DNA of 64,000 bases from Candidatus Pristimantibacillus lignocellulolyticus (GTDB lineage Bacteria; Bacillota; Bacilli; Paenibacillales; Paenibacillaceae), in assembly GCA_023639215.1 (NCBI GenBank), contig CP097899.1, forward strand, positions 255,501 to 319,500. Direction: 5' to 3'. Below are positions 62,625 to 64,000 of this stretch, in pieces. The position numbers were made by a program, and so were the translations under genes. Below the pieces are notes generated by a model. It was not told the DNA's origin and made no database searches. It saw only the letters and a program-made list of their open reading frames with translations. How positions within the stretch are numbered: the stretch's first letter is position 1; every line of letters starts with the position of its first letter.

Positions 62625-63407
62625 CTAAGCAGACTGTTTAGTACCTTCATCTGATACTTTACCTTTGTTTGATAATAACCAACCAACCACAGCGATAGCA
62701 ATAAGTACAAAGTAGAACGTTAGCTTCCAGCCTGTTGATTCTGCAAAATCATGAGAGATTACTCCTACAGATTCATGAGCTAATGTATGAACAGCAAGCT
62801 TAACACCTACCCAACCTACAATAACGAATGCGGCAATTTCAAGACCTGGACGACTTTCAAGTAATTTAACAAACATATTTGCTGCAAATCGCATAATAAT
62901 TACTCCAATAAGTCCTCCAAGGAATATGACGATGAAATGACCACCATCCATACCACCTATTTTCGGTAAAGTAGTAGCTGGTAACGATACAGCAAGTGCA
63001 ATAGCTGCTAATATTGAGTCGATCGCAAAAGCGATATCCGCTAATTCAACTTTTAATACAGTAACCCAGAAGCCACTGCCTTTTTTCTCTTTCTTTTCAT
63101 TCGATGTATCTTTAGAATGGAACCATAATTTTCTTATAATATGGTTGAGCGCGATAAAGAGTAGATACAATGCTCCGATCGCTTGAACCTGCCATATATC
63201 GACCAAGAAAGAAATAATAAACAATGATAAAAATCTAAATACTAATGCTCCAAATAACCCGTAAAACAATGCCTTTTTTCGTTCTTCTTCTGGTAAATGT
63301 TTTACCATGATTGCAAGTACGAGTGCATTATCAGCAGCTAATAAACCTTCTAATGCAACAAGAATTAGTAAAACTGAACCATACTCGAAAAAAATTGACC
63401 AATCCAT
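62625..63407 (-). CDS. meeY: TerC-family integral membrane protein, probable Mn2+ exporter (YkoY/MeeY-like)
   Basis: A 260-residue protein with about seven membrane segments. Motifs of the TerC family are LLILVALEGLLAADNALVLA (Glu and Asp in the first segments) and VELADIAFAIDSILAAIALA (Asp pair in a later segment), which are thought to bind metal. In Bacillus subtilis the homologue YkoY/MeeY exports Mn2+ for loading of exoenzymes. AGGAGG precedes the ATG at 63407; the longer frame upstream is leader sequence. Control by an upstream yybP-ykoY riboswitch strongly supports the Mn2+ role. Confidence 0.93.
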   Translation of the reverse strand: MDWSIFFEYGSVLLILVALEGLLAADNALVLAIMVKHLPEEERKKALFYGLFGALVFRFLSLFIISFLVDIWQVQAIGALYLLFIALNHIIRKLWFHSKDTSNEKKEKKGSGFWVTVLKVELADIAFAIDSILAAIALAVSLPATTLPKIGGMDGGHFIVIFLGGLIGVIIMRFAANMFVKLLESRPGLEIAAFVIVGWVGVKLAVHTLAHESVGVISHDFAESTGWKLTFYFVLIAIAVVGWLLSNKGKVSDEGTKQSA

Positions 63408-63412
63408 CGTAT

Positions 63413-63480
63413 TCCTCCTAAAATTTTCTAAAACCTCTAAATTCCCTTTGTTCTCTTTAACATTCCCTTTCACTCGTCGA
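63413..63480 (-). other. Leader stretch before terC with partial resemblance to the structured module
   Basis: It begins AAGTACTTTTCGACGAGTGA and ends GAAAATTTTAGGAGG, so the second arm pair and the ending are module-like, but the GCTTCC / GGAAGC pair is absent. It may be a decayed copy or a coincidence. Confidence 0.3.
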
Positions 63481-63573
63481 AAAGTACTTACATAATTATT
63501 TCCAATAATTTTCTCGAGAATAGAGTGTTTAAGAGCAACCCCTTTGAGCAAGCGTCAATATCATCTCATCACA

Positions 63574-63608
63574 CAAAAAAGACCTTTGCCTAAATAGGCA
63601 AAGGTCTT
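63574..63608 (-). terminator. Riboswitch-controlled terminator before terC
   Basis: AAGACCTTTGCCTA / TAGGCAAAGGTCTT, perfect 14-bp arms followed by six T on the minus strand. The 5' arm contains CCTTTG, which is also the 3' strand of the riboswitch P1 stem (partner CAAAGG at 63690-63695), so ligand binding and termination exclude each other. Confidence 0.92.
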
Positions 63609-63700
63609 GCAAACAACGGTAATTTCACTCGTTGCCAATAAAACCGGAGATTTCTCTCGTAATGACGACTTTATTGTATTAGCTACTCCCCTTTGGAGGT
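63574..63700 (-). ncRNA. yybP-ykoY Mn2+ riboswitch
   Basis: On the minus strand the conserved boxes appear in order: CAAAGGGGAGTAGC, then AAGTCGTCATTACGAG, CTCCGGTTTTATTGGCAACG and GCAAGACCTTTG. This is the layout of the Bacillus yybP-ykoY family, which senses Mn2+. P1 pairs CAAAGG with CCTTTG. Mn2+ binding stabilises P1 and frees transcription from the terminator, switching the exporter on. Confidence 0.93.
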
Positions 63701-63808
63701 ATGTGCATATGAAATTTTATGACTCATGACAGTCTATACGGCGCTTGTTCTTAAGGGTTTCATTTTTTCTCAAAAAATATTATGCTTATTTGTATGGAGG
63801 GAATATTA

Positions 63809-64000
63809 ATGAATTCAATAATTACAGAACTAACAGAAGATCAGCTTCACCACATGGCTTCCATAGAAATTGGAAGAGTCGCCATACTATTTGCATCGCC
63901 TTTTTGCGGGACATGTAAAGTTGCATTAACAATGCTACAAATTGTACAAGAAGTAGGTGTTCCATATTCGCTTTATCAAGCGAATATTAATTACACACCA
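63809..64000 (+). CDS. Thioredoxin-like protein, C-terminus cut by window edge
   Basis: The first 64 residues are visible, starting at an ATG 7 bases after GGAGGG. VAILFASPFCGTCKVALTML has the thioredoxin active-site position with Cys-Gly-Thr-Cys instead of CGPC, followed by the usual alpha helix. No signal peptide is seen, so it is probably cytoplasmic. The family matches small thioredoxin-like proteins of Bacillales (YdfQ/YtpP type). Confidence 0.85.
   Translation, partial: MNSIITELTEDQLHHMASIEIGRVAILFASPFCGTCKVALTMLQIVQEVGVPYSLYQANINYTP

Noticed and set aside
63408..63551. 48-residue extension of the TerC protein
   Set aside because: It lies between the riboswitch terminator and a strong AGGAGG-ATG; TerC proteins start with the first membrane segment.

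Overview
The window reads as low-GC chromosome of a spore-former-type Firmicute close to Paenibacillaceae. Three things point there: YesM/YesN-type two-component systems paired with CUT1 sugar transporters, copper-amine-oxidase-like 'stalk' domains on secreted proteins, and a Bacillus-type xyl operator with cre sites and a yybP-ykoY Mn2+ riboswitch. No rRNA, tRNA, CRISPR array, phage genes or transposase were seen.

Layout. 1-2.6 kb: a truncated membrane PAS sensor and a YhiN/BaiN flavoprotein. 2.8-8.9 kb: a xylose block (xylB, xylA, a DUF4352-type lipoprotein, xylR) with two near-identical xylO palindromes. 9-17 kb: a three-gene operon of very large secreted PKD-repeat proteins plus a stalk-domain protein. 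17.4-23.4 kb: sensor kinase, AraC-type regulator, sugar-binding lipoprotein and two permeases. 23.6-25.1 kb: a NarL-type regulator and kinase pair. 25.2-30.2 kb: a nos-like accessory operon (YtkA-like lipoprotein, NosD, NosL, NosY, NosF, TlpA-like thioredoxin, BdbC/DsbB-like protein) with no nosZ in view. 30.5-36.2 kb: Fsr-like efflux, a LytTR regulator with a perfect cre site, an aldose-1-epimerase-like enzyme, a chemoreceptor and a lysoplasmalogenase-like protein. 36.5-46 kb: a second kinase/regulator/CUT1 transporter operon ending in a large glycoside-hydrolase-like lipoprotein or membrane-anchored enzyme. 46-58 kb: housekeeping and small genes (UbiB/AarF, phasin-like, stalk-ankyrin fusion, AEC transporter, nitroreductase, EamA transporter, YdjM-like hydrolase, Mn-dependent pyrophosphatase, threonine synthase). 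58-61 kb: an MBOAT/DHHW O-acyltransferase pair. 61-64 kb: DUF72, MEKHLA, the TerC/MeeY Mn2+ exporter under its riboswitch, and the start of a thioredoxin-like gene.

Two repeat systems run across the window and are not explained by the genes. The first is a leader module of about 60-64 nt that ends in the Shine-Dalgarno sequence of at least eight unrelated genes (xylB, xylA, an ABC permease, the epimerase, the lysoplasmalogenase, the nitroreductase, ppaC, thrC). It often occurs as 2-3 tandem copies. It has two crossing complementary arm pairs, and both change in compensatory fashion between copies, which is the signature of a structured RNA (pseudoknot or two-state switch). The second is a 95-220 bp element with terminal inverted repeats (GTTCAAAAAGC-type ends). 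Its same end sits 0-7 bp past a stop codon in five of five testable cases. I could not match either system to a named family.

Several genes are better started downstream of their longest open frame, where a clear ribosome binding site precedes an ATG. Those starts are used here.
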